Source: Prasinococcaceae sp. CCMP 1430 (lineage: Eukaryota; Prasinodermophyta; Palmophyllophyceae; Prasinococcales; Prasinococcaceae). From it: a stretch of DNA of 64,000 nt. Positions within the stretch are counted from its first letter, which is position 1; each line of letters opens with the position of its first letter. Location of the stretch: NCBI GenBank assembly GCA_013416795.1, contig RQSC01000027.1:247204-311203 (forward strand). The letters are read 5' to 3'. The notes under the pieces are model-generated. The model made no database searches and had not been told where the DNA came from. It saw only the letters and a program-made list of their open reading frames with translations. Position numbers and translations under genes: made by a program. Below, in pieces: positions 27,312 to 37,200 of the stretch.

Positions 27312-29480
27312 ATGCCAGCGACCATGGGGCGGCATCGTTGTCGCGGTGCACTCGTCGTCGCGTCACTGTCGACGATGATGTTATTCGCGGCGGATCCCGT
27401 CGCACTGAGGGGTGCCGCGGCGGCCACGGGTGCTGTAGGCGCGGCCGGTGCGGGGGGCGACGACGCGCTGGCTGGTGTGCACTCGTATCCGCTCCTGCTC
27501 AACGCCCACGGCTGCAGTTCGAGCTCCTTTGCCCAGGCGACAATGCGGCGGCTCCTGGCACTGCACGGGCGCACCTGGCACAAGTCACCATGGGTTGACG
27601 ACGAGGCGTTCCGTGCAGCGAAGAACCACTGGGTCCAAGAGGAGGCGCGGCACTTGCCAATGGCAGACGCGTACCGGACTGGCATGACGCGCATGCTCGA
27701 CGAGACGAGGTCGTCGGGGCTGTGGGTGATCACCAAACTTACCGACTCACAGTGCTGGCAGTGCGACAAGGCCGGGGCCTACAAGGACGTGGTACGAAAG
27801 TTCGTCGAGCGAGGCGCGAAGGTGGTATCAGTCTGGCGCTCTAACATCTTGGACTACGAAGCGTGCAAAAGACACGACTGTTTCACGGACCAGGGGAGTT
27901 TGCGCTGGAAGGACAATGGCACCGACGCCACGAAGGCGGTGTGCGGCAAGGCGAGCGATTGGGTGCTGCGGTCATATAGCAGCAAGAACGGGAGCGCCCC
28001 CTCTTTTAGCGACAAGAGGCACGCACGCCGCCAGCTCACGGTCGTGGGCTTGAATCCCAAGACAGTCGCGGCGACGCTTGCAAGGGGCCTCGGCCTAGGT
28101 CAATACCAGGCTCGCGCGCTCCGTGCGCTCGGCTTCAAGAACTTCGAGACGATCGCTGTGGAGTCGCTGGCAGCCTTTGAGGATAGCTGCGAGGAGCTGG
28201 AACATAGCGTCGCGGCGTGGATCAAGCTGCTACAGTCGCTGGGAGTTGATCCCGTCAACGCAACGGCAGTGCGCGAGGACCTAAGACCTCAGTGCGGTAC
28301 GCGGCCGCTTAAGCCACACAGCAGCGTGCTATACGACTACGAGAGAGTCGCGGCGGCCATACGTGCGTCTCCCAACCCGCAGGTCAGGGCCATGCTGCGC
28401 GAGCCCGCGCCGGCGCCAGCGCAGGCGCGAAACGATGCGGAGGTCGACGCACCTATCGTCGTTGGCAGTGGACAAAGCACTGGCACAGCAGGAGTGGCTG
28501 CGGGGGGCAACGACGTGCCTGCAGGAGTTGGCCCGCACCCCCTTCTAATCAGCGCCACCGGATGCAGCTCGAGCACGTGGACGGAGGCCATCACCCGGAG
28601 ATTGGTGGCCGCGCATGGCCGCAAGCCAGCCTTTGTACCTAAGGAGGCATTCAAGACCGAGCAGAATCGCTGGGTGCGGGAGGAGGCGGCCAAACTGCCG
28701 CTGCCGGAGGCTTATCGTGCAGGCATGAAGCGCATGCTGGACGAGGAGGGTCGGGCAGGACGATCAATAGTTACGAAGCTCACGCCGTGCTGCACCACAT
28801 CCAACTGCAACAAGGCGTGCAACAGTAATCGGGCCTACGAGCGCGTTGTACGCGACTTCGTCCGTCGTGGATCTCGTGTGGTGAGCGTGTGGCGATCAAA
28901 CATCCTTGACTTTGAAATTTGCAAAGTGCACGACTGTTTTCAGCAGTGCAAGGGGTGCCTCCGCTGGAAGGGCAATGGGACCGACGCGACTCACGCCGTC
29001 TGTGATGACAAGGCCAGCTACTGGGCTCTCAAATCGTACAGTAGCGATGGGGTGAGCAAGCCAACCTTCATGGATAAGCGACGTGCTCGCCGCGAGCTCA
29101 CCACTGTCAGCCTCAAGCGCGACCCCAAAAAAATCGCGACGATGCTGGCGAAGGGCTTGCAACGAGGTCGGGAGCAGGCTCGCATGCTCCACTGGCTCGG
29201 CTTTAAGAACTTCGAGACAATCGCTGTTGAGGACCTCGCGGCGTTCGAGCACAGCTGTGACAAGATCGAGCACAGCGTCGCAGCCTGGGCCAGGCTCCTC
29301 AGGTCGCTCGGAATAGAGCCCGTCAACAAGACAGCAGTGCGCGAGAACCTCATGGCTCATGATGGCTGCGGCGAGAGGCCGCTGGAGAAGCATTCGAGCT
29401 TGCTGTACGACTACGAGAGGGTCGCTGCGGCCGTACGCGCGTCGCCCAACGCGCAGGTCAGGGCCATGCTGCGCGACTGA
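27312..29480 (+). CDS. Secreted sulfotransferase-like protein with two tandem homologous domains
   Basis: A single exon encodes 722 aa. An N-terminal hydrophobic segment (GALVVASLSTMMLFAA) suggests a signal peptide or anchor. Two copies of a roughly 330-residue domain follow, about 56-375 and 405-722. Each has HPLL/YPLL, a P-loop-like AHGCSSSSF or ATGCSSSTW, TKLT, VVSVWRSNILDYEACK or VVSVWRSNILDFEICK, DCF, LRW(K)xNGTDAT, LGFKNFETIAVE, SVAAW and a shared end (YDYERVAAA(I/V)RASPN(P/A)QVRAMLR). The P-loop plus the R-S-N-I-L-D block resembles PAPS-binding loops of sulfotransferases, so a sulfotransferase-like fold is proposed; the family is not one I can name. Conserved Cys pairs and N-G-T sites fit a lumenal or extracellular location. 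The copies are similar enough to suggest a fairly recent internal duplication. Confidence 0.75.
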   Translation: MPATMGRHRCRGALVVASLSTMMLFAADPVALRGAAAATGAVGAAGAGGDDALAGVHSYPLLLNAHGCSSSSFAQATMRRLLALHGRTWHKSPWVDDEAFRAAKNHWVQEEARHLPMADAYRTGMTRMLDETRSSGLWVITKLTDSQCWQCDKAGAYKDVVRKFVERGAKVVSVWRSNILDYEACKRHDCFTDQGSLRWKDNGTDATKAVCGKASDWVLRSYSSKNGSAPSFSDKRHARRQLTVVGLNPKTVAATLARGLGLGQYQARALRALGFKNFETIAVESLAAFEDSCEELEHSVAAWIKLLQSLGVDPVNATAVREDLRPQCGTRPLKPHSSVLYDYERVAAAIRASPNPQVRAMLREPAPAPAQARNDAEVDAPIVVGSGQSTGTAGVAAGGNDVPAGVGPHPLLISATGCSSSTWTEAITRRLVAAHGRKPAFVPKEAFKTEQNRWVREEAAKLPLPEAYRAGMKRMLDEEGRAGRSIVTKLTPCCTTSNCNKACNSNRAYERVVRDFVRRGSRVVSVWRSNILDFEICKVHDCFQQCKGCLRWKGNGTDATHAVCDDKASYWALKSYSSDGVSKPTFMDKRRARRELTTVSLKRDPKKIATMLAKGLQRGREQARMLHWLGFKNFETIAVEDLAAFEHSCDKIEHSVAAWARLLRSLGIEPVNKTAVRENLMAHDGCGERPLEKHSSLLYDYERVAAAVRASPNAQVRAMLRD

Positions 29481-29851
29481 GCTGCCACCGGGCGGAGTGG
29501 TGCTGGTCTGCGTACAGGACAGTGTGCAGCATGGGCGCCCACTCACTTCAATAGGGTCGCCCCGCGCGGGCGGTGAGAGCGCCTTTTCGTGGCTTCGAAC
29601 CCCGCGTATGAACCCTGTTGTGAAACAAAAAAGCTCCACCGAAACCTCCCGCGGACACGCATGCATTCTCGGCTGGCAGCTGCCGAGTGTCCGCACGCAT
29701 ACGAAATTTCGGGCGCGCGCGCGCGCGACGCTCGTCCCGCCACAAGGGGCGCTCGCCCCCCCCCCCCCCCCCCCCCCCCTCGCAAGGCGAGGGCGGGGAC
29801 GGGCGCGCTCTAGGAGGTTGTTCACACGCCCGCGGCCGAGGATACTGGGAC
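29481..29851. promoter_or_regulatory. Intergenic region with a 24-C homopolymer before TUBGCP5
   Basis: The region between the two plus-strand genes contains an uninterrupted run of about 24 C at 29756-29779, 70 bp before the GCP5 ATG, and a GC-alternating run just before it. No gene is recognised. Confidence 0.5.
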
Positions 29852-32800
29852 ATGGCCACGGTAGACCTTGGCGCAGGCGCGAGTGGCTGGTCCGCGGAGC
29901 GCAGAGCGCGCGTGCGCGCGCTCGTCGGAGCGCTGGTTGAGAGGCTCACGGGGCTCGGCGGGGCACCTGAGCGGGGCGGCGTAGCGGATGCGGACGCCGA
30001 GGAGAACCGCGCGACCGCCGTGGCGTTCGTCGAGGGGAATCTCAGGCACCACACGTTCCTGGATGTCAACCCCTCGCAGCTCGGGAGGAAGTATGGCGCG
30101 CTCGAGGAGCGCTTCCGCAGGCGCGCGCAGCTGCGCAAGGCCGAGGCGCTGCGCGCGCTCGCAGGGAGGCTCTCGCGCACGCCGTCGCCCGAGCAGGAGC
30201 CAGAGGCGAACTACGCGGTCCTGAGCGCGCTCCTGGCACTCGCGAACGAGCCACTCAAGTCCGAGGACGCCTACCCGCCAGAAGGGTGGGACACCACAGC
30301 CGCTCAGCGCTGGGAGGCCGATCCGGGCCGTCAAGGAGGGGCCAACGCGTTCGGCGAGTTCGACGGACCGCTGGGAGCTACGCTCGGCGACGGGCCGCGT
30401 GCCGCGGTGGACGTCGACGTCGACGACGACGCAGGGTCGATGGGAAGCTGGCACTACTCGGAGCTGAGCGGGGAGGAGGACCTGTCCGACTGGAGCGAAG
30501 ACGAGCCACAGAGCGAAGAGGTTGAGCGATGGAGGCGGCGGCGCGAGGAGGAGATCGCCTCGGCCGCGGCCGAGGCGCGCGCGAGACAGGAAGCCCAGCA
30601 GACGGAGGGGCAGGTGGGTAATGAGAGAGGGGACGGCCGTGCTGCGGCGTGTGATTTTGGAGGGCGGCTGTTGGGCGCCACGGTCGATGACGACAGCGAG
30701 GCGGGCACGCCGCAACGTGAGAGACGGAGGCAGCCACAGACAGTGCTTGAAGCAACCCTCGCGCAAAGCGATCCCGGCCTAAGCACCGAGCCGACGCACA
30801 CGGAACTGGAGCTCGTTCGCCAGATCGTCGCGATGGTGCGCTACGGTGCAGTCGGGGGCGCTTTCTTACTCGCAGATGCGGGCGCAGACGTGGGGAACAT
30901 GGCGAGGACGCGTTTCGTGCTCGCGCCGATGGTGCAGGTGTCGCACCTGTCGCGTACGGCGCTGCGATCTGCCGTCGAGCCGCTGCTGGACATTGCCACA
31001 GCCTTGCTGAAGCTGAGGAGGGTATCTAGTGCATGCGCCGCGCCTGCACGAGGAGGCGCCCGGGCGATACCTACCGCGGCAGCCATGGGCGGGGCGCTGC
31101 GGCGCGCGCTGGACGCGGCGCTGGCGCCAACAGAGGGCATCGAGGTTACGGCAATGTGTAGCGCTGAGGACGGCGGCACTGACCTATGCTCGTGCACGCT
31201 GGCGTGGTTGAGCACGTCCATGGCCGACGCTGGGCTTCCATCCGCAGTGTGCGCGCTTGAAGCTGCCGTTTCGGCTGCCCGCCTGTATGAACTGTGTGGG
31301 ATGAGCAAGGTGCGGGGCTCCGTCCGTGCTGACGCCGTGGAGGTGGCACGCAGCCTGTCAGGATTGTACGCACAGGCTGAGCGAGAGTGGGCCGCGGGAC
31401 AGCCGCCAGACGAGGCATACGCGATGCCCATGCTCATCGACGCGCTCCATCCCTATGCCGAGAGTCTGAGCGCGTGGCTGCACGAGGGGAACACCGAACC
31501 GGGTGAGACTCAGGGGGCGTTCGTGCGCGACGCTGGCGCTGTGGAGAAATCGCGCTTTTGGGCGGACAGGTACTCGATCGATGAGGAGCTGTGCCCGTCC
31601 TTCTTGCGACAGTCGGCTGCGGCGATTCTGGAGGCTGGTAAGTCTCTGCGTCTCCTCAGGGACGCTGGTCCGAAGTTGGACGAGGTTGGATCGGCGTGCG
31701 GAGCTGGTGGGGATTCGCCACGCGCCGAAGCAGGCGCGAGCAGCCCGCGCTCAACGCTCGTGTACTCGGCTGCAACGAGTGCGGCAGAGACAGATGAGAT
31801 CGTCGCGCTGGCCGAGGCTGTCACCGAGCGGCCTGCCTCTCTGTCTGACCGCATGCGCGCGGGCACTGAGGACCTCGTCGCAGGCTCGCTGGCCGCGCGC
31901 GAACGCGCGCCAGGGGATGCAAGTCTGCTCGAGCTCGGCCTTGATCCGAGCACGCTATGTGGTGTCGCTCGTGATCCCGCAGATGGCGCCGCGGAGGGGG
32001 AGGACGCACGCGCGGGCGCTCGCGTGCCTGCCGCCCCCGCGTCCGCCTCGGCCCCGCGTTCGGCGACGCAGCTTGGACTCGATATCTTGCGGGGGGACGC
32101 ACTGCTCGCCTCGGATGCGACGCGCGCGCCGTGGCAATCATCAGAGGTCCCGTCAGGAGCCGCCTCTGGTGGGTCGTACGGCGTGGGCGCGCACGCTGGC
32201 GTGGCCGCGTCTTCCTCAGCCGCCGCTGCATTGGCACTCTCCGCCGGTGTGGCAAAGTCGCTCGAAGTACCCGAGCCGTCCGAACGAGTGGAATCGATGG
32301 CTGCGTCGGGAGCGGTGCGGGCTGCGCTGGTGGCTTCGCCACCGTCCGCGGTGCTCGCCGCATCCCTGCTGGATCCTGTCACCGAGCGGTGCGAAGAGAT
32401 CGCCGCAAAGGTGTGCGCAGTGGCACGGACCGTGTGGAAGCTGCCCGAGACGCTGGCGTCTCTCCGTGCAGTGTACCTGTGCGCGGCCGGTGACGCGATC
32501 CACGCATTTGCGTCTACGGAACTTTTTGACCGCATCGCCAAGCCCGCGGCTATCGACGACGAGAGCGCGCTGAGCGCCTCTCTGTCTGCTGCGCTGGCAG
32601 ATTCGTGCCATGCTGAAGCGCGCGACGCTGCCGACGCAGTTCGCGTCCGCGTGCTTGGCGCTGGCGGCGCTCGCACGCGTGGCGCCCCTGCCATCGCGCG
32701 AGACGGTGGCCTCGACGCTATCTCCTCTCTTAGGGTCGACTTCGACGTCGCGTGGCCAGCGAACATTGTGGTAGACGCAGCTGCTCTGTCGCAGTACAAT

Positions 32801-33391
32801 GCGGTCCTGCGCCTCATGCTGCAGCTCAAGCACGCGCATAGCTCCCTCGCGGCCGTGCCAATATGTGCTGGAGAAGCTGCCGCCGAGGAAGACGCTGCTG
32901 CGGCGGCGGCGGGGCGGCGCGTGGCTGTGCTGCGCGCGAAGCTGCTGAATTTTGTATCCGCCCTGCGCTCGCACGTCATGCACCGCTCGCTGGACGGCTG
33001 CTGGCACATGCTCCAGAGCGCGATGGCCGCGGCGACTTCGCTGGAGGAGATGTGCGCGGCGCATCGTGCGTATCTGCACGCCCTTTCCCGGCAGTGCATG
33101 ATTGCGCCTGACAAGTTCTGGTCGCTGGTGTCTGAGCGCGTGCAGTCGGCATTGAGCGCTGTGCTTGCCTTCACGGCCGCGGCGGGGACGCTGTCTGACG
33201 GGTACTGCTCGGCTGCTGAGGTCAGGCGAGCAATGGCAGCCGTCGAGAAGGCTGAACGCGCTTTTGACGAGTCGGTGCGCTTCCTCATCCAGGTACTGAA
33301 CGCCAAGCTCAAGGTGGGCACATTTCCCGCCCTCGCGGAGCTGCGCGGTTCCCTGGACTTCAACGGCTTTCATGGCTCGCGCATTGGATGA
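29852..33391 (+). CDS. TUBGCP5: Gamma-tubulin complex component 5
   Basis: This 1,179 aa subunit of the gamma-tubulin ring complex nucleates microtubules. The N-terminus matches animal GCP5: AVAFVEGNLRHHTFLDVNPS followed by YAVLSALLALANEPL and a W-containing acidic stretch (WHYSELSGEEDLSDWSEDEP). The C-terminal GRIP2 half has YNAVLRLMLQLKHAHSSL, KLLNFVSALRSHVMHRSLDG and RFLIQVLNAKLKVGTFPALA, which bind gamma-tubulin in the family. The middle has Ala/Ser-rich insertions (residues about 650-850). It is longer than human GCP5 (1,024 aa). The start at 29852 is chosen because the conserved N-terminus begins within 50 codons. It is a single exon. After the stop come TGTAAA (33397) and TGTACTGTAC (33422). 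Confidence 0.9.
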   Translation: MATVDLGAGASGWSAERRARVRALVGALVERLTGLGGAPERGGVADADAEENRATAVAFVEGNLRHHTFLDVNPSQLGRKYGALEERFRRRAQLRKAEALRALAGRLSRTPSPEQEPEANYAVLSALLALANEPLKSEDAYPPEGWDTTAAQRWEADPGRQGGANAFGEFDGPLGATLGDGPRAAVDVDVDDDAGSMGSWHYSELSGEEDLSDWSEDEPQSEEVERWRRRREEEIASAAAEARARQEAQQTEGQVGNERGDGRAAACDFGGRLLGATVDDDSEAGTPQRERRRQPQTVLEATLAQSDPGLSTEPTHTELELVRQIVAMVRYGAVGGAFLLADAGADVGNMARTRFVLAPMVQVSHLSRTALRSAVEPLLDIATALLKLRRVSSACAAPARGGARAIPTAAAMGGALRRALDAALAPTEGIEVTAMCSAEDGGTDLCSCTLAWLSTSMADAGLPSAVCALEAAVSAARLYELCGMSKVRGSVRADAVEVARSLSGLYAQAEREWAAGQPPDEAYAMPMLIDALHPYAESLSAWLHEGNTEPGETQGAFVRDAGAVEKSRFWADRYSIDEELCPSFLRQSAAAILEAGKSLRLLRDAGPKLDEVGSACGAGGDSPRAEAGASSPRSTLVYSAATSAAETDEIVALAEAVTERPASLSDRMRAGTEDLVAGSLAARERAPGDASLLELGLDPSTLCGVARDPADGAAEGEDARAGARVPAAPASASAPRSATQLGLDILRGDALLASDATRAPWQSSEVPSGAASGGSYGVGAHAGVAASSSAAAALALSAGVAKSLEVPEPSERVESMAASGAVRAALVASPPSAVLAASLLDPVTERCEEIAAKVCAVARTVWKLPETLASLRAVYLCAAGDAIHAFASTELFDRIAKPAAIDDESALSASLSAALADSCHAEARDAADAVRVRVLGAGGARTRGAPAIARDGGLDAISSLRVDFDVAWPANIVVDAAALSQYNAVLRLMLQLKHAHSSLAAVPICAGEAAAEEDAAAAAAGRRVAVLRAKLLNFVSALRSHVMHRSLDGCWHMLQSAMAAATSLEEMCAAHRAYLHALSRQCMIAPDKFWSLVSERVQSALSAVLAFTAAAGTLSDGYCSAAEVRRAMAAVEKAERAFDESVRFLIQVLNAKLKVGTFPALAELRGSLDFNGFHGSRIG

Positions 33392-33695
33392 CCCACTGTA
33401 AAACTGTCGCTCTTACAGGTGTGTACTGTACTTTGAAGAAACGCTGTCAGAGCCGCAAAGGGGGGGTGCGCGTGTGACTTGCTGCGCATCTCCCGCGTGT
33501 CTCATTCGGTGAGGCAGAGGGCAGAGCCATGCCCCTCAGTTAGCTGCATTCTCGCACACGTAGGTCTTTCGACGCCTCCGACAATCTCAACGGTGTCTCC
33601 CGCGGCTGGCGAGCGACGTAGCGTCCGTCGCGCAGGGTCCCTTCGCACGCGTCGCCAGCAATGCGGGTTCCAAGCTTGGGAGGCAAAGGGGTCGC
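33392..33695. other. Convergent 3' region, TUBGCP5 and WH2 protein
   Basis: About 300 bp. TGTAAA (33397-33402) and TGTACTGTACTTTG (33422-33435) follow the GCP5 stop. The WH2 gene end has no such element nearby. No gene is seen. Confidence 0.45.
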
Positions 33696-35966
33696 TCAGA
33701 CCCAACCGCGAGCTGCCGCCTGCTGGTTGCTGGGCGCGCGGCGGCCAGGGGGTCTTGGTTTTGGCGGTGGCCACGGCGCGAGTGGATCCATCTGTTCAGG
33801 AAGCATTGGTGGGGGAGGCTCCGCCGCGGGGTCCGAGGTTGGGCTCGGGCTCGGACTCAGACCGCGCTCGAGCAGCCACACTCGAGCGTTCAGGCTGCGG
33901 GCTTTGCTGCCTCCCTTGGCATCGCGAGGGGCTTCGTCGCTGGATACCATCAGGTTGGTCCTGTCCTCCAGCGCAGAGGTGGCTGCAATGCTGGGATCAG
34001 TTTCGAAGCGTATGTTCCTGCGCGCGTCAGTTTGCTGTGGCTCTTCCGCACTGACCCACTCCCCGAAACTGGACGACACTGACGTTGCGCTCGCGTGTCC
34101 ACTGCTGGCGGGACGCGGCGGCGATGCCATGGCCGGGGCGTCATCGCACTCCTGCGGCATCGGCAGCGCCTTTGGCGAATCGCAGGGCCCCGCCACCAGA
34201 GTGGGAAATTCGGGCTGGCCCTCGCTGTCCGGGACAACGGAGGTAGGGCTCGAGTTGGCCGCGGCGGAGAGAGCGACCGCCTCAACGTCGCCCACGGACG
34301 CGGCGGGCGAGATCCGCGGCTCGTTGGGCGCGCCTTCCTCGTCGATGCGGCCCTTGCTGCTGCTAAACGGCGACGTGTCTGCTACCACTGCCTCCGCCGA
34401 CCCAGCGCATTTGTTGGACGCATGTGCAGACTCGGCGACGTCGTTTTCCTCCGCCTCTGTAGCTTCGAGGTCTGCCTCCTCATGAATGGTGGGGGAGAGC
34501 GAGAAATGCGGCCTGCTTCCGACGCTGCCGCTGCTTGCCTGCGGCGGCGGCGACTGCTGTTGCCTCGCCTCCATGTGCTTTGGCTGCCCGGGCAATGGCG
34601 TTCCTCCCGGCGACCGCTTGAGGTTTGTCTTCCGTAGCGGATTGTTCCCTCGCTGGCGAAGCTCAGCCATGAGCGCGTCGCGAGGCGTCACCGGCGGCAG
34701 TGGTGCGCGCGCCACAGGAGGCGGCGGTGGCGGCTTCGGCGGTGGCGGACAGGCGGCCGTCGGCGCGCCGGGAGCAGCTCCGCCGAGTGCCGATGGGAGC
34801 GGGGCCGGCGGGGGAGGAGGGGCCGGCGGAGGAGGCGCTGTCGCCTGCACGTGCGCGGCCGCAACAGCGGCGGTGCTGGTAAACGGCGCCTGCTGCGGCA
34901 TTGCCGGGACGGAAGCTGGCAACGGAGTTGCTGCGACCAGTGGAGCTGCTTGCACGCGCGTCGCCATCTGCGGGCTACGGTTCACAGAGCTCGTGCTCTC
35001 ATCGTCAGAGCCTGCGACGCTTGGTATGTAGCATCCTACGAAGCAGCCACCCTTGCGGCCGAAGAGCCCGCCGCCGCTGCGCTTGCTTTTCTTCTTCTGC
35101 TTGTGCTTCGCCGTCGAGGCCTTGCCCGTCGCCTCCGCGCGCACCGCCGGTGGCTGCTGCTGCTCTGCCACGCGCGCGCTCATCTGCTCCATGCGCGACC
35201 GCAGCTCCTTGATCTCCTCTTGCATCGCCGCGGACCTTGGGGACGGCCTCGACTCCTCGGCGGCGGCGGTGGGAATTGTCATTCCGGCCGCCGCGGACAG
35301 CGCCCTCGGTGCGTCCCTCGCCGCCTTACGCAGCGCTTCCCGCTCCGCCTTCGCTTGCTCGGGCACCGCGGCCAGCGCCGACACCGCGCGGGTAGGCGCT
35401 CTCGTCTTGCCCGCAGCCAGGTCGCGTGACGCTGTGCCTGGGGTCAGGGGCTGCCTGCGCCGCGCAACCCAGGGCGTCGCCGGCTCGGCCTTCCTCGGCG
35501 GCGACAGCGGCGCGCGTGCGGAGCCCAGCGACGTCCTGCGGCGCGGCTGCCCGGCCAGCGGCGAACGGCTGCGTGGCCTCGAGCGGGCGCCCTTCGCGTC
35601 GCCCGCGCGCGGGGGCGCGTTTTCCTTCCACGCCGCTCCGTCGCAGAGGCCACCGGCGCCACCGGTCTGAGCCTCGCGGGCTTCCTTCGACTTCGGCTTC
35701 GAAAACAGCCCGACGCGGCGAGTGCGCCGAGGGCTGGCGCTTCGGTAGTTGTTCCACGACGAGGTTGCAGTGCGCATCTCCGCCGCCGCCGACGACGCGT
35801 GGCGCTGCTCCTCAACGACGCGCGCGCCTGCGCGGCCAGGCCTGACACCCACGCTCGCCTCGCGACCGCCTGTGGCTGTCACGCGCGCGACATCGGCGCC
35901 TGCGCCTCGGTCGATGACGACGCGCTGTGCCGCCGCGCGCTCGCGCCAGCGCTGCGACATCGACAT
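33696..35966 (-). CDS. Proline-rich protein with a WH2-type actin-binding motif
   Basis: About 756 aa from the ATG at 35966 (another at 35960). Most of the protein is disordered, Ser/Pro/Ala-rich sequence. Landmarks in order: a short predicted helix (QEEIKELRSRMEQMSARV), a basic KHKQKKKSKRSGGGLFGRKG patch, several poly-Pro tracts (PPPPAPPPPPAP; PPPPKPPPPPP) and then PRDALMAELRQRGNNPLRKT at about residues 425-445. This last segment fits the WH2 pattern (R-x-x-L-hydrophobic-x-x-I/L then L-R/K-K-x), which binds G-actin in WASP/WAVE/WASH-type proteins. Poly-Pro followed by WH2 suggests a profilin- and actin-binding assembly factor. No CA/acidic Arp2/3 tail is obvious. The frame continues upstream to 36209 without signal. 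Function is inferred only. Confidence 0.65.
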   Translation of the reverse strand: MSMSQRWRERAAAQRVVIDRGAGADVARVTATGGREASVGVRPGRAGARVVEEQRHASSAAAEMRTATSSWNNYRSASPRRTRRVGLFSKPKSKEAREAQTGGAGGLCDGAAWKENAPPRAGDAKGARSRPRSRSPLAGQPRRRTSLGSARAPLSPPRKAEPATPWVARRRQPLTPGTASRDLAAGKTRAPTRAVSALAAVPEQAKAEREALRKAARDAPRALSAAAGMTIPTAAAEESRPSPRSAAMQEEIKELRSRMEQMSARVAEQQQPPAVRAEATGKASTAKHKQKKKSKRSGGGLFGRKGGCFVGCYIPSVAGSDDESTSSVNRSPQMATRVQAAPLVAATPLPASVPAMPQQAPFTSTAAVAAAHVQATAPPPPAPPPPPAPLPSALGGAAPGAPTAACPPPPKPPPPPPVARAPLPPVTPRDALMAELRQRGNNPLRKTNLKRSPGGTPLPGQPKHMEARQQQSPPPQASSGSVGSRPHFSLSPTIHEEADLEATEAEENDVAESAHASNKCAGSAEAVVADTSPFSSSKGRIDEEGAPNEPRISPAASVGDVEAVALSAAANSSPTSVVPDSEGQPEFPTLVAGPCDSPKALPMPQECDDAPAMASPPRPASSGHASATSVSSSFGEWVSAEEPQQTDARRNIRFETDPSIAATSALEDRTNLMVSSDEAPRDAKGGSKARSLNARVWLLERGLSPSPSPTSDPAAEPPPPMLPEQMDPLAPWPPPKPRPPGRRAPSNQQAAARGWV

Positions 35967-37200
35967 CGCCCGGCCGGGAGCCTGCGAGTGCCGAGCGCGG
36001 GCCACGGAGTCGCCCGCAGGTCCTCCGTCCGCGCCGCCGTCGCCGCGACCGCGCCTGGAGGCGCCACGCAGCCGCCTGCCGGCGCCGCACCAAGGGCGGC
36101 GGGGCTGAAATTCAAACTCGTTTTCGCGTCGCGCGTCTGATCGCGCCCGACCTCGCCGGCCCGCGGCAGCCCTCCTCGGCGCCCCCCCCCCCCACGCGTC
36201 CCGCGGCACGCGCCGCGCGACAGGGGCGCCAACGGGGAGGGGGGAGGGGCCAACGCGGGGCCCTCGGAAACGCCCTGAGGCGGCTTGTCCCGCTGCCGCG
36301 CCGCGCGCGCGCTCTGTGGTGTTAGCGCCGTGCGCCGCGACGCCGTCCCCGGCGGGGCGGAAGCGAGCGCGCGCGGTGCGCCGAACAGCTCGTTTTCGCG
36401 TTCAGACGGCTGTTCGCGCTCGCGGGCGCCGTTTGTGTGTGTGTGCCGCCCTCGGACCGACAGCGCGCTCGGGACGAACACGAGCACACCAAACAAACAA
36501 ACAAACAAACCAACCAACAAACAAACACCCCCTCTGCTGGGCGTCGGTCGTGCAACGGTACTGAGGAAATTGGAAGATGACGCGAGATCCATCATTTCCC
36601 CCGATCGACAGCGGGCCACCGTCCAGTTCCAACCAACCAAAAAACCGCCAACAGACAGTCATCAACCGACCGAAACCTCACCCCGACGTCACCCACGTGC
36701 CACGTGGGATTTATTTGTTGGGGTGAACCCGGGCTTGGATCCGTAACTGGCGCACCCGGCACGAATGGCACGCACGTGCGGCCGTTACAAAAGCCTGCAG
36801 AATTTATCCAAAATCGCTGCCGGCGCGCGCCGCTTGCGCGCGCGCACGCCGCGCGCGCGCGAACCGAACTGCGGGCCAAATTCGCGCTCCGCGCGTTCCG
36901 CGGTTCGATATCACCAAGCATTGGGATCCCGGCGCACGTCTGCGCGGTGTAATTCCGAACCCGCTTCGCCTCCGCACGGACGGCGAGCCGGATTTGGGGC
37001 GCTCGGTGCTGTTCATACGATGACCCTTCGGCGCTGGCAGAGGCTCGGCGCATGCTCTTTTGATGGGGGCCAGCCAGCGGGCGAGTCGGTTCGCAGCCGC
37101 GCCGCGCGGCGGCCGCCGCCGCGCACCCCACCCGGGTTGGGCAGCAGGTGGCTGCGCCGGCGATGGGCGCCGCCCCACCCCAAACACACCCCGTTCAGTC
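35967..37200. promoter_or_regulatory. Divergent region between WH2 protein and NIT-kinase genes
   Basis: A 1.2 kb region with both promoters. It contains an (AAAC)n/(CAAC)n tract at about 36490-36528, a further C/A-rich patch (36620-36690) and a GC-alternating run near 36830-36865. Open frames here show no family resemblance. Confidence 0.45.
36490..36528. repeat. AAAC/CAAC tetranucleotide repeat
   Basis: Tandem AAAC units, interrupted by CAAC copies, in the WH2/NIT-kinase promoter region. This is one of the few A-rich tracts of the window. Confidence 0.8.

Noticed and set aside
29687-29851. N-terminal extension of TUBGCP5 through the poly-C tract
   Set aside because: It would encode an artificial poly-Pro stretch; the conserved GCP5 N-terminus begins soon after 29852.
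31510-33363. 617-codon minus frame opposite TUBGCP5
   Set aside because: The plus strand matches GCP5 at both ends; the minus frame is Ser/Ala/Arg-rich shadow.
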